A DNA stretch of 64,000 nt, from the NCBI RefSeq assembly GCF_025642155.1, contig NZ_CP106798.1, positions 3,906,001 to 3,970,000 on the forward strand. Direction: 5' to 3'. Of this stretch, positions 43,194 to 52,017 are shown piece by piece (within the stretch, counting starts at the first letter, position 1; each line of letters begins with the position of its first letter). The notes under the pieces are model-generated. The model was not told where the DNA came from. It saw only the letters and a program-made list of their open reading frames with translations, and searched no databases. Made by a program: the position numbers and the translations under genes. Source of the DNA: Streptomyces sp. HUAS 15-9 (GTDB lineage Bacteria > Actinomycetota > Actinomycetes > Streptomycetales > Streptomycetaceae).

Positions 43194-44186
43194 ATGAAGT
43201 ACACGCAGCTAGGACGCACGGGACTCAAGGTCGGCCGACTCGTCCTCGGCACCATGAACTTCGGTCCGCAGACCGATGAAGCCGACAGTCACGCGATCAT
43301 GGACGCGGCGCTGGACGCGGGCATCAACCTCTTCGACACCGCCAATGTGTACGGCTGGGGCGAGAACAAGGGCCGTACCGAGGAGATCATCGGGAACTGG
43401 TTCGCCAAGGGCGGCGAGCGGCGCGACAAGGTCGTGCTGGCGACCAAGGTGTACGCGAACATGGCCGCCGACGGCGAGCCCTGGCCCAACCACGACAAGC
43501 TCTCCGCGCTCAACATCCGGCGCTCGGTGGACGCCAGCCTGAAGCGGCTGCGGACCGACCACATCGATCTGTACCAGTTCCACCACGTCGACCGCAGCAC
43601 TCCCTTCGAGGAGATCTGGCAGGCCATCGACGTCCTGGTCCAGCAGGGGAAGATCCTTTACGCCGGGTCCAGCAACTTCCCCGGTTACAAGATCGCCCAG
43701 GCCAATGAGATCGCCGCCCGGCGCGGCGGCACCATCGGCCTCGTCAGCGAGCAGTGCCTGTACAACCTCGCCGAGCGCCGCGCCGAGATGGAGGTCATTC
43801 CGGCCGCGCGGGAGTACGGCCTCGGGGTCATCCCCTGGTCGCCGCTGCACGGCGGACTGCTGGGCGGCGTGATCAAGAAGGAGGCGCAGGGTGGGCGGCG
43901 CTCCTCCGGCCGGGCCGCCGACTCGCTCGCCAACACCGTCATCCGCGGGCAGGTCCAGGCGTACGAGGATCTGCTCGACAAGCACGGGGTGGAGCCGGGT
44001 GAGGCGGCGCTGGCCTGGCTGCTGACCCGGCCCGGTGTGACTGGCCCGATCGTGGGTCCGCGCACCGCCGAGCAGCTGGAGTCGGCCCTCAGGGCCGTGG
44101 AGCTGGAGCTGTCGGAGGAGCTGCTGGCGGGGCTGGACGAGATCTTCCCGGGTCCGGGGCCGTCCCCCGAGGCGTTCGCCTGGTAG
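43194..44186 (+). CDS. Aldo/keto reductase
   Basis: 330 residues from ATG at 43194 (MKYTQLGRTGLKVGRLVLG). NADPH-dependent (beta/alpha)8 barrel. Asp/Tyr/Lys/His residues are found in the family segments GINLFDTANVYGWGENKGRTEE and VVLATKVY, plus DLYQFHHVD, and the cofactor site in PIVGPRTAEQLESAL. This matches the YakC/AKR11-13 type common in Streptomyces. The substrate is unknown. TTGACA at 43141-43146 may be its -35 box. Confidence 0.92.
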   Translation: MKYTQLGRTGLKVGRLVLGTMNFGPQTDEADSHAIMDAALDAGINLFDTANVYGWGENKGRTEEIIGNWFAKGGERRDKVVLATKVYANMAADGEPWPNHDKLSALNIRRSVDASLKRLRTDHIDLYQFHHVDRSTPFEEIWQAIDVLVQQGKILYAGSSNFPGYKIAQANEIAARRGGTIGLVSEQCLYNLAERRAEMEVIPAAREYGLGVIPWSPLHGGLLGGVIKKEAQGGRRSSGRAADSLANTVIRGQVQAYEDLLDKHGVEPGEAALAWLLTRPGVTGPIVGPRTAEQLESALRAVELELSEELLAGLDEIFPGPGPSPEAFAW

Positions 44187-44219
44187 CCGCTGCCGACGGC
44201 AGGGCGAAGCGGCGGCGGT

Positions 44220-44309
44220 CTACTTTCCGAGGGCCGCCGCCAGCGCCACCACCACGAACATCAGCACAAGCGCACCGGCCATGATCCGGTTCCGGGTTTT
44301 CGGGTCCAC
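44220..44309 (-). CDS. 29-residue single-pass membrane microprotein
   Basis: GTG at 44309 starts MDPKTRNRIM, then a 19-residue hydrophobic helix (AGALVLMFVVVALAAALGK) ends the protein at TAG 44220. The N-terminal charged head and C-terminal Lys after the helix are typical of bacterial membrane microproteins. It starts 11 nt past the thpR stop (44320), same strand, so it may be co-transcribed with thpR. No ribosome site better than GGCTCGAG is seen. Confidence 0.5.
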   Translation of the reverse strand: MDPKTRNRIMAGALVLMFVVVALAAALGK

Positions 44310-44319
44310 GCACTCGAGC

Positions 44320-44892
44320 CTAACCGGCCCCGCCGAGTGGCCAGCGGGCGACCGCCTCGTACCGGGGCTCCTCCCCGGGCACCCCGGACCTGGGCAGGTT
44401 GCTGCGCACCAGGGCCAGGTCGGCCACGGTCCAGGTGCGGCTGGTGAAGCCGCGGAGGTTCTCGACGTACGGCCGTACGTCCACCGAGTCCCGGCTGCGT
44501 GCCACCGTCAGATGGGCCTTGTACCGGCGGTGCTCCCCCATCGGCACCCCCGCCCTGCGCGCTGCGGCCTCCGCCCGGTCCGCCAGCAGCCGCAGCGTCT
44601 CCAGGTCGCCCTCGGCTCCGGCCCACAGGGCCCGCCCGTGCCCGAACTGGCCGCCGCCCGCGACGGCGAGGGGGAAGGACGCGGTGCGGTGGGCCGCGCG
44701 CTGCAGCCGCTCCGACAGCTCCGGTACGAGTTCGTCGTCGACCTCGCCGTAGAAGGCGAGTGTGTAGTGCCAGCCGGGCCGGCCGGTCCAGCGCAGCCCG
44801 TCGGCACCGGGCAGCCGACGCAGTTCGTCCACCTCCGCGGCAAGTTCGTCCGTCACGTCCTCCGGGGGCAGTACGGCGGCGAAGAGTCTCAT
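44320..44892 (-). CDS. thpR: RNA 2',3'-cyclic phosphodiesterase
   Basis: 190 residues from ATG at 44892 (MRLFAAVLPPEDVTDEL). 2H phosphoesterase family: two HxTx motifs, HYTLAF (near residue 42) and HLTVAR (near 127), form the active site. Family members open 2',3'-cyclic phosphates on RNA (ligT/thpR). The length is normal. It is divergent from the GNAT gene. Confidence 0.93.
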   Translation of the reverse strand: MRLFAAVLPPEDVTDELAAEVDELRRLPGADGLRWTGRPGWHYTLAFYGEVDDELVPELSERLQRAAHRTASFPLAVAGGGQFGHGRALWAGAEGDLETLRLLADRAEAAARRAGVPMGEHRRYKAHLTVARSRDSVDVRPYVENLRGFTSRTWTVADLALVRSNLPRSGVPGEEPRYEAVARWPLGGAG

Positions 44893-44930
44893 ACGGTCAC
44901 CCTCCCAGACGCGGCGGGCATGATGGGTTC

Positions 44931-45446
44931 ATGGTGATCGCCATTCGGGAAGGCAGCCTCGACGACGTTCCACTGATCCTCGGCATGTTCGACAGCTCCG
45001 TGGCCTGGCTGGTCGCCCAGGGAAGGACCCGGCAGTGGGGCGTCGAGCCGTTGTCGGAGAACCCGCGCGCGGTGGCCATGATCGAGCGGACGGTCGGTGA
45101 GGGCTCCCCGTACATAGCAGAGGTGGACGGCGTCCCGGCCGCCACCCTCACCCTCACCGACTCGCCCGGCCCGTATCTGGAGCCCGCCGGCGAGCCCGAG
45201 CGCTACATCCACCTCCTGGCCTCCGACCGCCGCTTCAAGGGTCGGGGCGTCGGCGCCGCGCTCCTCACCCACGCCGCCGAGGAGACCCGCCGAGCCGGGA
45301 TCTCCCTGCTCCGCGTGGACTGCTACGCGGGCGACGACGGCAAGCTGGTCGCCTACTACGAGACCAACGGCTTCACCCGGACCGAGGCCTTCACCTTCGG
45401 CAAGGACGAGTGGCCGGGCCAGGTACTGGCCCGAAGGGTCGTGTAG
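44931..45446 (+). CDS. GNAT-family N-acetyltransferase
   Basis: 171 residues from ATG at 44931 (MVIAIREGSLDDVPLILG). Acetyl-CoA loop RRFKGRGVGAALLTHA near residue 103 and the C-terminal DGKLVAYYETNGFTRTEAF support a typical small GNAT. The N-terminal half (DSSVAWLVAQGRTRQWG) resembles acetyltransferases acting on small molecules. The substrate is unknown. Confidence 0.88.
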   Translation: MVIAIREGSLDDVPLILGMFDSSVAWLVAQGRTRQWGVEPLSENPRAVAMIERTVGEGSPYIAEVDGVPAATLTLTDSPGPYLEPAGEPERYIHLLASDRRFKGRGVGAALLTHAAEETRRAGISLLRVDCYAGDDGKLVAYYETNGFTRTEAFTFGKDEWPGQVLARRVV

Positions 45447-45450
45447 CCCC

Positions 45451-46797
45451 TCACGCCGCCGTCGCCAGTTCCTGCTCGCGCGGGACGAACCGGACCCGTG
45501 GGTGGCCGTGGCTCCAGCCCACCGTCAGGCGGAGGCCGCCCACGCGGGCGAGGATCAGGCCGACGGTGACCGCCGCGGCGGCCGAGATGGCGCCGCCGAG
45601 GGCGAAGCCGATGCGGGGGCCGTAGGTGTCGGTGACCCAGCCGACGATCGGTGCGCCGATCGGCGTGCCGCCCACGAAGACCATCATGAACAGGGCCATC
45701 ACCCGGCCGCGCATGGCCGGGTCGGTGCCCATCTGGACCGCGGTGTTCGCGGTGACGTTGACCGTCAGGCCGAACATGCCGATCGGGATCATGAGCAGCG
45801 CGAAGAGCCAGTACGAGGGCGCCAGCGCGGCCACGATCTCCAGGGCGCCGAAGGCCACCGCGGCCGCGATCAGGATGCGGAGGCGGGCCGTGCCGCGGCG
45901 GGCGGCGAGCAGCGCGCCGACCAGGGAGCCGACCGCCATCAGGGTGTTGAAGAGGCTGTAGGCGCCGGCGCCGCCGTGGAAGACGTCGTCGGCGTAGGCC
46001 GACAGCCACACCGGGAAGTTGAAGCCGAAGGTGCCGATGAAGCCGACCAGGACGATCGGCCAGATCAGCTCGGGGCGGCCGGCGACATAGCGCAGGCCTT
46101 CCCTCAGCTGGCCCTTGCCGCGCGAGGCGCGCTCGACCACGTGCAGCTCACGGGCTCGCATCAGCAGCAGGCCGGCGATGGGGGCGACGAACGACAGGCC
46201 GTTGAAGAGGAAGGCCCAGCCCGTGCCCACGCCGGTGATCAGCAGACCGGCGACGGCGGGGCCGACCAGCCGGGCCGACTGGAAGTTGGCGGAGTTGAGG
46301 CTGACCGCGTTCTGCAACTGCTCGGGCCCGACCATCTCGGAGACGAAGGACTGGCGTGCCGGGTTGTCGACGACCGTGGCGAGGCCGACGGCGAAGGCGG
46401 CGAGGTAGACGTGCCAGACCTGGACGTGTCCGGTGAGGGTCAGCGCGGCGAGCGCGAGGCCCGTGAGCGCCATGGACGCCTGGGTGACGAGCAGCGTGGG
46501 GCGCTTGGGCAGGCGGTCGACGAGGACGCCGCCGTAGAGGCCGAACAGCAGCATCGGCAGGAACTGCAGGGCCGTCGTGATGCCAACGGCCGCGGAGGAG
46601 CCGGTGAGGCTGAGCACCAGCCAGTCCTGGGCGATGCGCTGCATCCAGGTGCCGGTGTTGGAGACGACCTGGCCGATGAAGAAGAGCCGGTAGTTCCGGA
46701 TCCTCAGCGAGCTGAACATCGAGGATCCGCGGGTACGGCCAGGGGTGGTGGGAGTGGTCGGTGCGGGGGCGGAAGGTGCTCCGGATCCCGTACTCAA
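45451..46797 (-). CDS. MFS transporter (EntS/drug efflux-like)
   Basis: 448 residues, ATG at 46797. After a Pro/Thr-rich cytoplasmic start, 12 helices are visible, with MFS landmarks GLYGGVLVDRLPKRPTLLV (motif A) near residue 85 and VDNPARQSFVSEMVGPEQL near 142, the latter typical of enterobactin exporter EntS-like proteins. It lies 27 nt after the MarR gene, which it presumably follows on one mRNA, suggesting MarR-controlled efflux of a toxic compound or siderophore. Confidence 0.92.
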   Translation of the reverse strand: MSTGSGAPSAPAPTTPTTPGRTRGSSMFSSLRIRNYRLFFIGQVVSNTGTWMQRIAQDWLVLSLTGSSAAVGITTALQFLPMLLFGLYGGVLVDRLPKRPTLLVTQASMALTGLALAALTLTGHVQVWHVYLAAFAVGLATVVDNPARQSFVSEMVGPEQLQNAVSLNSANFQSARLVGPAVAGLLITGVGTGWAFLFNGLSFVAPIAGLLLMRARELHVVERASRGKGQLREGLRYVAGRPELIWPIVLVGFIGTFGFNFPVWLSAYADDVFHGGAGAYSLFNTLMAVGSLVGALLAARRGTARLRILIAAAVAFGALEIVAALAPSYWLFALLMIPIGMFGLTVNVTANTAVQMGTDPAMRGRVMALFMMVFVGGTPIGAPIVGWVTDTYGPRIGFALGGAISAAAAVTVGLILARVGGLRLTVGWSHGHPRVRFVPREQELATAA

Positions 46798-46824
46798 AGT
46801 GGGTTCGCCTCCTTGTTTGATTCC

Positions 46825-47262
46825 TTACAGGTGTGCGAGCTTCTCCAGCACGGGGGCGGCGGCGCGGAGTTTCGCCCACTCGTCCTCGTCGAGGCCCTCG
46901 ACCAGGCCGGCCAGGAACGCGTTGCGCTTGCGGCGGCTCTCCTCGAGCATCGCCTCGGCCTGCTCGGTCCTGGTGACGACCTTCTGGCGTCGGTCCTCGG
47001 GATGTGGCTCCAGACGGACCAGGCCCTTGGCCTCCAGCAGCGCCACGATGCGGGTCATCGACGGCGGCTGGACGTGCTCCTTGCGGGCGAGTTCGCCCGG
47101 TGTGGCCTGGCCGCAGTTGGACAGGGTGCCGAGCACCGACATCTCGGTGGGGCTCAGCGACTCGTCGACCCGCTGGTGCTTGAGGCGACGGGACAACCGC
47201 ATCACGGCGGAGCGCAGGGAGTTCACGGCGGCAACATCGTCGCCATGGGTAAGGTCCGGCAT
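46825..47262 (-). CDS. MarR-family regulator
   Basis: 145 residues from ATG at 47262. Winged HTH: LSPTEMSVLGTLSNCG, then PGELARKEHVQPPSMTRIVALLEAKGLVRLEPHPEDRRQKVV (residues about 36-95) is canonical, including the wing DRR. The TTTAGCG/CGCTAAA dyad immediately upstream indicates autoregulation and control of the downstream MFS gene. Confidence 0.92.
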   Translation of the reverse strand: MPDLTHGDDVAAVNSLRSAVMRLSRRLKHQRVDESLSPTEMSVLGTLSNCGQATPGELARKEHVQPPSMTRIVALLEAKGLVRLEPHPEDRRQKVVTRTEQAEAMLEESRRKRNAFLAGLVEGLDEDEWAKLRAAAPVLEKLAHL

Positions 47263-47266
47263 GTTC

Positions 47267-47294
47267 TTTAGCGTAACTCATTACTCTCGCTAAA
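47267..47294. promoter_or_regulatory. MarR operator candidate (TTTAGCG-N14-CGCTAAA)
   Basis: A perfect 7-bp inverted repeat with an inner GTAA/TTAC dyad lies 4 nt upstream of the marR start codon. Its position across the start region suits autorepression by MarR-type dimers. Confidence 0.65.
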
Positions 47295-47417
47295 TACCAC
47301 CGGCGACACGCCCGAATGGCCGTGACCCTGGCCACTGAACCGTCTCATCACCCGAACGAGTGAGTCGAGCGCGGAAAGTGACGCGGCGGACGACCCGATG
47401 TGGCGACCCTCATGTGC

Positions 47418-47600
47418 ATGGGGACCACAGTGCTCAGCGTGCGGATGGACCGGGAACTGCTCGACCGGCTCCGGCACCACGCGGCGAAAAGGGGAATGAG
47501 CGTCCAGGACTATGTGGTCCGGACGCTCATTCGGGACGACTTCGACGAACGGTTCCAGACCGCCGTCGAGGAGACGGAGAAGTTCTACGGGGTCACCTGA
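47418..47600 (+). CDS. Small ribbon-helix-helix-like protein
   Basis: About 60 residues (MGTTVLSVRMDRELLDRLRH); starts at 47400 (GTG) or 47412 (ATG) are also possible. The pattern TVLSVRMDRELLDRLRHHAAKRGMSVQDYVVRTL resembles an RHH (CopG/Arc/MetJ) fold: an N-terminal strand then two helices. This could be an antitoxin or regulator, but no toxin gene is adjacent. It converges on the permease gene. Confidence 0.65.
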   Translation: MGTTVLSVRMDRELLDRLRHHAAKRGMSVQDYVVRTLIRDDFDERFQTAVEETEKFYGVT

Positions 47601-47607
47601 GCGCGGC

Positions 47608-49059
47608 TCACGTGAGGCCGAGGGCGGGCATCAGGTAGTAGAAGGTGAACACGGCGGCGACGACGTACATCGGGCCCGGGATCTCGCGGGCGCGCCCGAC
47701 CACGAGCCGCATCAGCACGAAGGTGATGAAGCCCATGCCGATGCCGTTCGTGATCGAGTAGGTGAACGGCATCATCACCATCGTGATGAAGGCCGGGATC
47801 GCGATGGTGTAGTCGGCCCAGTCGATCTCCTTGACCGAGCCGGCCAGGATCAGGAAGCCGACCGCGAGCAGCGCCGGGGTGGCGGCCTGGGACGGAACCA
47901 TCGTGGCGACGGGGGTGAGGAACAGGGCGACGCCGAACAGTGCGCCGGTGACGACGTTGGCGAAACCGGTGCGGGCGCCCTCGCCGACGCCGGCCGTGGA
48001 CTCCACGAAGGCGGTGGTCGCCGAGGAGGAGGTGGCACCGCCCGCGGCGACCGCGAGACCGTCGATGAAGAGCACCTTGTTGATGCCGGGCATCTCGCCC
48101 TTGGCGTCGGTCAGCCTGGCCTCGTCACTGACGCCCATGATCGTGCCCATGGCGTCGAAGAAGCAGGACAGCAGGACGGTGAAGACGAAGAGGACGCCCG
48201 TCAGGACCCCGACCTTGCCGAAGCCGCCGAAGAGGCTGACCTGGCCGATGAGCCCGAAGTCGGGGGTGGAGAAGGGATTGCCCGGCCACTTCGGGGTGGT
48301 GAGGCCCCAGGAGGGCACATGGGCGACGGCCTCGATGATCAGCGCGAGCACGGTCATGGCGACGATCGAGATGAGGATCGCGCCGGGGACCTTGCGCACG
48401 ATGAGCGCGAGCGTGAGCAGCGCGCCGAGGATGAAGACGAGGACCGGCCAGCCGTTGAGGTGACCGTCGGCGCCGAGTTGGAGCGGCACGGTGGTGTGGG
48501 CGACGTCCGGGATGCGGCTGATGAAGCCGGAGTCGACGAGGCCGATCAGCATGATGAACAGGCCGATTCCGATGGAGATGGCCTTGCGCAGCCCGTAGGG
48601 CACCGCGTTCATGACGCGTTCGCGCAGCCCGGTGGCGACGAGCAGCATGACCACGAAGCCGGCCAGGACCACCATGCCCATGGCGTCGGGCCAGGACATG
48701 CGCGGCGCGAGCTGCAGGGCGACCACGGAGTTCACACCGAGACCGGCGGCGAGCGCGATCGGCACGTTGCCGATGACGCCCATCAGCAGGGTCGTGAAGG
48801 CGGCGGTGAGAGCGGTGGCCGTGACCAGCTGCCCGTTGTTGAGCTGGTGCCCGTAGATGTCCTTGGCGTTGCCCAGGATGATCGGGTTCAGCACGATGAT
48901 GTAGGCCATCGCGAAGAACGTGGCGAAGCCGCCGCGGACCTCGCGCGGCAGGGTGCTGCCCCGCTCGGAGATCTTGAAGAAGCGGTCGAGGGCGCCGTAG
49001 GACGGCATGCTCCCCGGCTGTTCGGGGGCGGGAACCTTGGCGGGTGCCGGGGTGGACAT
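47608..49059 (-). CDS. NCS2-family purine permease (AzgA/GhxP-like)
   Basis: 483 residues from ATG at 49059 (MSTPAPAKVPAPEQPG) with GAGG about 9 nt upstream. 12-14 helices, with ERGSTLPREVRGGFATFFAM at the start and landmark NPIILGNAKDIYGHQLN, PIALAAGLGVNSVVALQLAP, SSSATTAFVESTAGVGEGARTG as in AzgA-type hypoxanthine/guanine/adenine carriers. It imports purine bases with proton coupling. No riboswitch is visible in the 161-nt leader; a T-rich stretch is seen near 49095-49110 on the plus strand. Confidence 0.93.
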   Translation of the reverse strand: MSTPAPAKVPAPEQPGSMPSYGALDRFFKISERGSTLPREVRGGFATFFAMAYIIVLNPIILGNAKDIYGHQLNNGQLVTATALTAAFTTLLMGVIGNVPIALAAGLGVNSVVALQLAPRMSWPDAMGMVVLAGFVVMLLVATGLRERVMNAVPYGLRKAISIGIGLFIMLIGLVDSGFISRIPDVAHTTVPLQLGADGHLNGWPVLVFILGALLTLALIVRKVPGAILISIVAMTVLALIIEAVAHVPSWGLTTPKWPGNPFSTPDFGLIGQVSLFGGFGKVGVLTGVLFVFTVLLSCFFDAMGTIMGVSDEARLTDAKGEMPGINKVLFIDGLAVAAGGATSSSATTAFVESTAGVGEGARTGFANVVTGALFGVALFLTPVATMVPSQAATPALLAVGFLILAGSVKEIDWADYTIAIPAFITMVMMPFTYSITNGIGMGFITFVLMRLVVGRAREIPGPMYVVAAVFTFYYLMPALGLT

Positions 49060-49220
49060 GCGGGACCTCATCACCGAAGGGACTCCCCCAAGACCCTTTG
49101 GACTTTCATACGATCAGAAGCGGCCAGAGACAAACGGTTTCAGTATGAACGTATGAGAACCTGAGCGCTATCTCCGCGCGTAGACACCAGGGGTTCCTGT
49201 CAGCCTCGTAAGCTGTGCGC

Positions 49221-49487
49221 ATGACGAAGTGGACCCCCAAGCACGAGGCGCCGGAGCCCCTGGAAGGCCCCGTGGTCGCCACCATCACCGGCGGCACGAT
49301 CGTCTGGTTCGTCCTCTTCCTGGTCCAGCTGCCGTTCTACGGCTGGTTCGACGACCACGACCACACCTGGTGGCTGTGGACCTGCCTGGCCGGCGGCGGC
49401 CTGGGCCTGATCGGCATCTGGTACGTCCGCAAGCGTGACGCGGCGCTCAAGAGGGCGGCGGCGCTCAAGGAGGCAACGGCCAAGTAG
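49221..49487 (+). CDS. DUF2530 membrane protein
   Basis: 88 residues from ATG at 49221 (MTKWTPKHEAPEPLEGPVV). Two hydrophobic helices (IVWFVLFLVQLPFYGWF and TWWLWTCLAGGGLGLIGIWYV) are joined by an acidic DDHDHT loop, with a basic C-terminal tail RKRDAALKRAAALK. The size and pattern match DUF2530, a small conserved actinobacterial membrane family of unknown function. Confidence 0.85.
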   Translation: MTKWTPKHEAPEPLEGPVVATITGGTIVWFVLFLVQLPFYGWFDDHDHTWWLWTCLAGGGLGLIGIWYVRKRDAALKRAAALKEATAK

Positions 49488-49611
49488 GCCGAGCGACAAG
49501 CAGGCCGTACAAGCAGGCCGTACAACCAGCGCACGACCCTCCTCCTCCCCAGGTCGGATCTTCCCGCCACTCGGCAGGTGAAGCCGTACATACGCACGTA
49601 CCGTCGAATGC

Positions 49612-52011
49612 ATGACGCACATCGACGCGGGAGCGGAACTGGACCCTGTGCACCCGGTGCCGGCCCCGTCGGCGCCCGAGTCGAGAGGGCTGACGTCCGC
49701 CGAGGTCGCGGAGCGCGTCGCCCGCGGTCAGGTGAACGACGTCCCGGTCCGCAGTAGCCGCACGCTCTCCGAGATCGTCCGTGCGAACGTCTTCACCCGC
49801 TTCAACGCGATCATCGGCGTCCTCTGGCTGATCATGCTGTTCGTCGCCCCGATCCAGGACAGCCTCTTCGGCTTCGTGATCCTCGCCAACACCGGCATCG
49901 GCATCGTTCAGGAGTGGCGGGCGAAGCAGACCCTCGACTCGTTGGCCGTGATCGGGGAGGCCCGGCCCACCGTCCGCCGTGACGGCGTCGCGACCGAGGT
50001 CAGCACCTCGGAACTCGTTCTCGACGACCTCATCGAGATAGGGCCCGGCGACAAGATCGTCGTCGACGGCGTGTGCGCGGAGGCCGACGGGCTGGAGATC
50101 GACGAGTCCCTCCTGACCGGCGAGGCCGACCCCGTCGTCAAACACCCCGGCGCCGAGGTCAGGTCCGGCAGCTTCGTCGTCGCGGGCGGCGGCGCCTTCA
50201 AGGCCACCAGGGTCGGCCGCGAGGCGTACGCCGCCCAGCTCGCCGAGGAGGCCTCCCGTTTCACGCTCGTCCACTCCGAGCTCCGCAGCGGCATCTCGAC
50301 GATCCTGAAGTACGTCACCTGGATGATGATCCCGGCCGCCATCGGCCTGGTCGTCACCCAGCTCTTCGTCAAGAACAACGAGCTCAAGGACGCCATCGCC
50401 CGCACCGTCGGCGGCATCGTCCCCATGGTCCCGGAGGGGCTCGTCCTCCTCACCTCCGTCGCCTTCGCGATCGGCGTCATCCGCCTGGGCCGACAGCAGT
50501 GCCTCGTCCAGGAGCTCCCCGCCATCGAGGGCCTCGCCCGCGTCGACACCGTCTGCCTGGACAAGACGGGCACGCTGACCGAGGGCGGGATGGACGTCAC
50601 CGAGCTGCGCATGCTGGGCGACGGCGACGAGACGTATGTGCACAAGGTCCTCGGGGCGCTCGGCGAGTCGGACCCCCGGCCCAACGCCTCCCTCCAGGCC
50701 GTCATCGACGCCTACCCGGACAGCGACGAGTGGCGCTGCGTCGAGTCGCTGCCCTTCTCCTCCGCCCGCAAGTACAGCGGCGCCACCTTCAGCGAGGGCG
50801 ACGGCGAGACCAGCACCTGGCTCCTCGGCGCCCCCGACGTGCTCCTCACCGACGGCGCCCCGGCCCTGGCCGAAACCGAACGACTCAACCGGGAGGGGCT
50901 GCGCATCCTGCTGCTCGCCCGCGCCACCCGGGACCTCGACGACACCGACGTCGCCAAGGGCGCCAGGCCCACCGCCCTCGTCGTACTGGAGCAGCGGCTG
51001 CGCCCCGACGCCGCCGATACCCTGCGTTACTTCGCCGACCAGCACGTCCGCGCCAAGGTCATCTCCGGCGACAACGCGGTGTCCGTCGGCGCGGTCGCGG
51101 CCAAGCTCGGGCTCAGCGGTACGACGGTGGACGCGCGTCGGCTGCCCGAGGAGCGGGCGGCGATGGCGGCCGCCCTCGACGAGGGCACCGTGTTCGGCCG
51201 GGTCACCCCGCAGCAGAAGCGGGACATGGTCGGCGCGCTCCAGTCGCGCGGGCACACGGTCGCGATGACCGGCGACGGCGTGAACGACGTGCTGGCCCTG
51301 AAGGACGCCGACATCGGCGTGTCCATGGGGTCGGGTTCCGAGGCCACCCGCGCGGTCGCCCAGATCGTGCTGCTCAACAACAGCTTCGCCACCCTGCCCT
51401 CGGTGGTCGCGGAGGGCCGCCGGGTCATCGGCAACATCACCCGGGTGGCCACGCTGTTCCTGGTGAAGACCGTCTACTCGGTGCTGCTGGCCCTGCTGGT
51501 GGTGTGCTGGCAGGTGGAGTACCCCTTCCTGCCGCGGCATCTGACCCTGCTGTCCACCCTCACCATCGGCGTCCCCGCCTTCTTCCTCGCCCTCGCGCCG
51601 AACACGGAACGCGCTCGGCCCCACTTCGTACGGCGGGTGATGCGGTACTCGATCCCGGGCGGTGTGGTGGCCGGGGCGGCGACCTTCGTGACGTATCTGA
51701 TCGCCCGGCACTACTACACGGGCGAGGGCTCGCTGGACGCCGAGACCAGCGCGGCCACGCTCACGCTCTTCCTGATCTCGATGTGGATCCTGGCGATCAT
51801 CGCCCGCCCCTACACCTGGTGGCGGGTGCTCCTGGTGGCCTCGATGGGCGTGGCGTTCCTGTTCGTGCTCGTGGTGCCCTCGCTGCAGAGCTTCTTCGCG
51901 CTGAAGCTGGTCGGGGTGACGATGCCGTGGACGGCGGTGGCCATCGCCGTGGTGGCGGCGGTCGCCCTGGAGTTCCTCTGGAAATGGGTCGACCGCCGCT
52001 TTCCCGCGTGA
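49612..52011 (+). CDS. Cation-translocating P-type ATPase (CtpE-like)
   Basis: 799 residues from ATG at 49612 (MTHIDAGAELDPVHP). DKTGT phosphorylation site with Asp317, TGE motif DESLLTGEADPVVKH near 185, and GDGVNDVLALKDADIGVSMG hinge near 575 show an intact P-type pump. The membrane motif PEGLVLLTSVAFAIGVI resembles the mycobacterial CtpE calcium transporter group rather than heavy-metal (CPx) pumps. There is no N-terminal metal-binding domain. It is probably a Ca(II) or similar cation pump; this is an inference. Confidence 0.93.
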   Translation: MTHIDAGAELDPVHPVPAPSAPESRGLTSAEVAERVARGQVNDVPVRSSRTLSEIVRANVFTRFNAIIGVLWLIMLFVAPIQDSLFGFVILANTGIGIVQEWRAKQTLDSLAVIGEARPTVRRDGVATEVSTSELVLDDLIEIGPGDKIVVDGVCAEADGLEIDESLLTGEADPVVKHPGAEVRSGSFVVAGGGAFKATRVGREAYAAQLAEEASRFTLVHSELRSGISTILKYVTWMMIPAAIGLVVTQLFVKNNELKDAIARTVGGIVPMVPEGLVLLTSVAFAIGVIRLGRQQCLVQELPAIEGLARVDTVCLDKTGTLTEGGMDVTELRMLGDGDETYVHKVLGALGESDPRPNASLQAVIDAYPDSDEWRCVESLPFSSARKYSGATFSEGDGETSTWLLGAPDVLLTDGAPALAETERLNREGLRILLLARATRDLDDTDVAKGARPTALVVLEQRLRPDAADTLRYFADQHVRAKVISGDNAVSVGAVAAKLGLSGTTVDARRLPEERAAMAAALDEGTVFGRVTPQQKRDMVGALQSRGHTVAMTGDGVNDVLALKDADIGVSMGSGSEATRAVAQIVLLNNSFATLPSVVAEGRRVIGNITRVATLFLVKTVYSVLLALLVVCWQVEYPFLPRHLTLLSTLTIGVPAFFLALAPNTERARPHFVRRVMRYSIPGGVVAGAATFVTYLIARHYYTGEGSLDAETSAATLTLFLISMWILAIIARPYTWWRVLLVASMGVAFLFVLVVPSLQSFFALKLVGVTMPWTAVAIAVVAAVALEFLWKWVDRRFPA

Positions 52012-52017
52012 CGCGGA

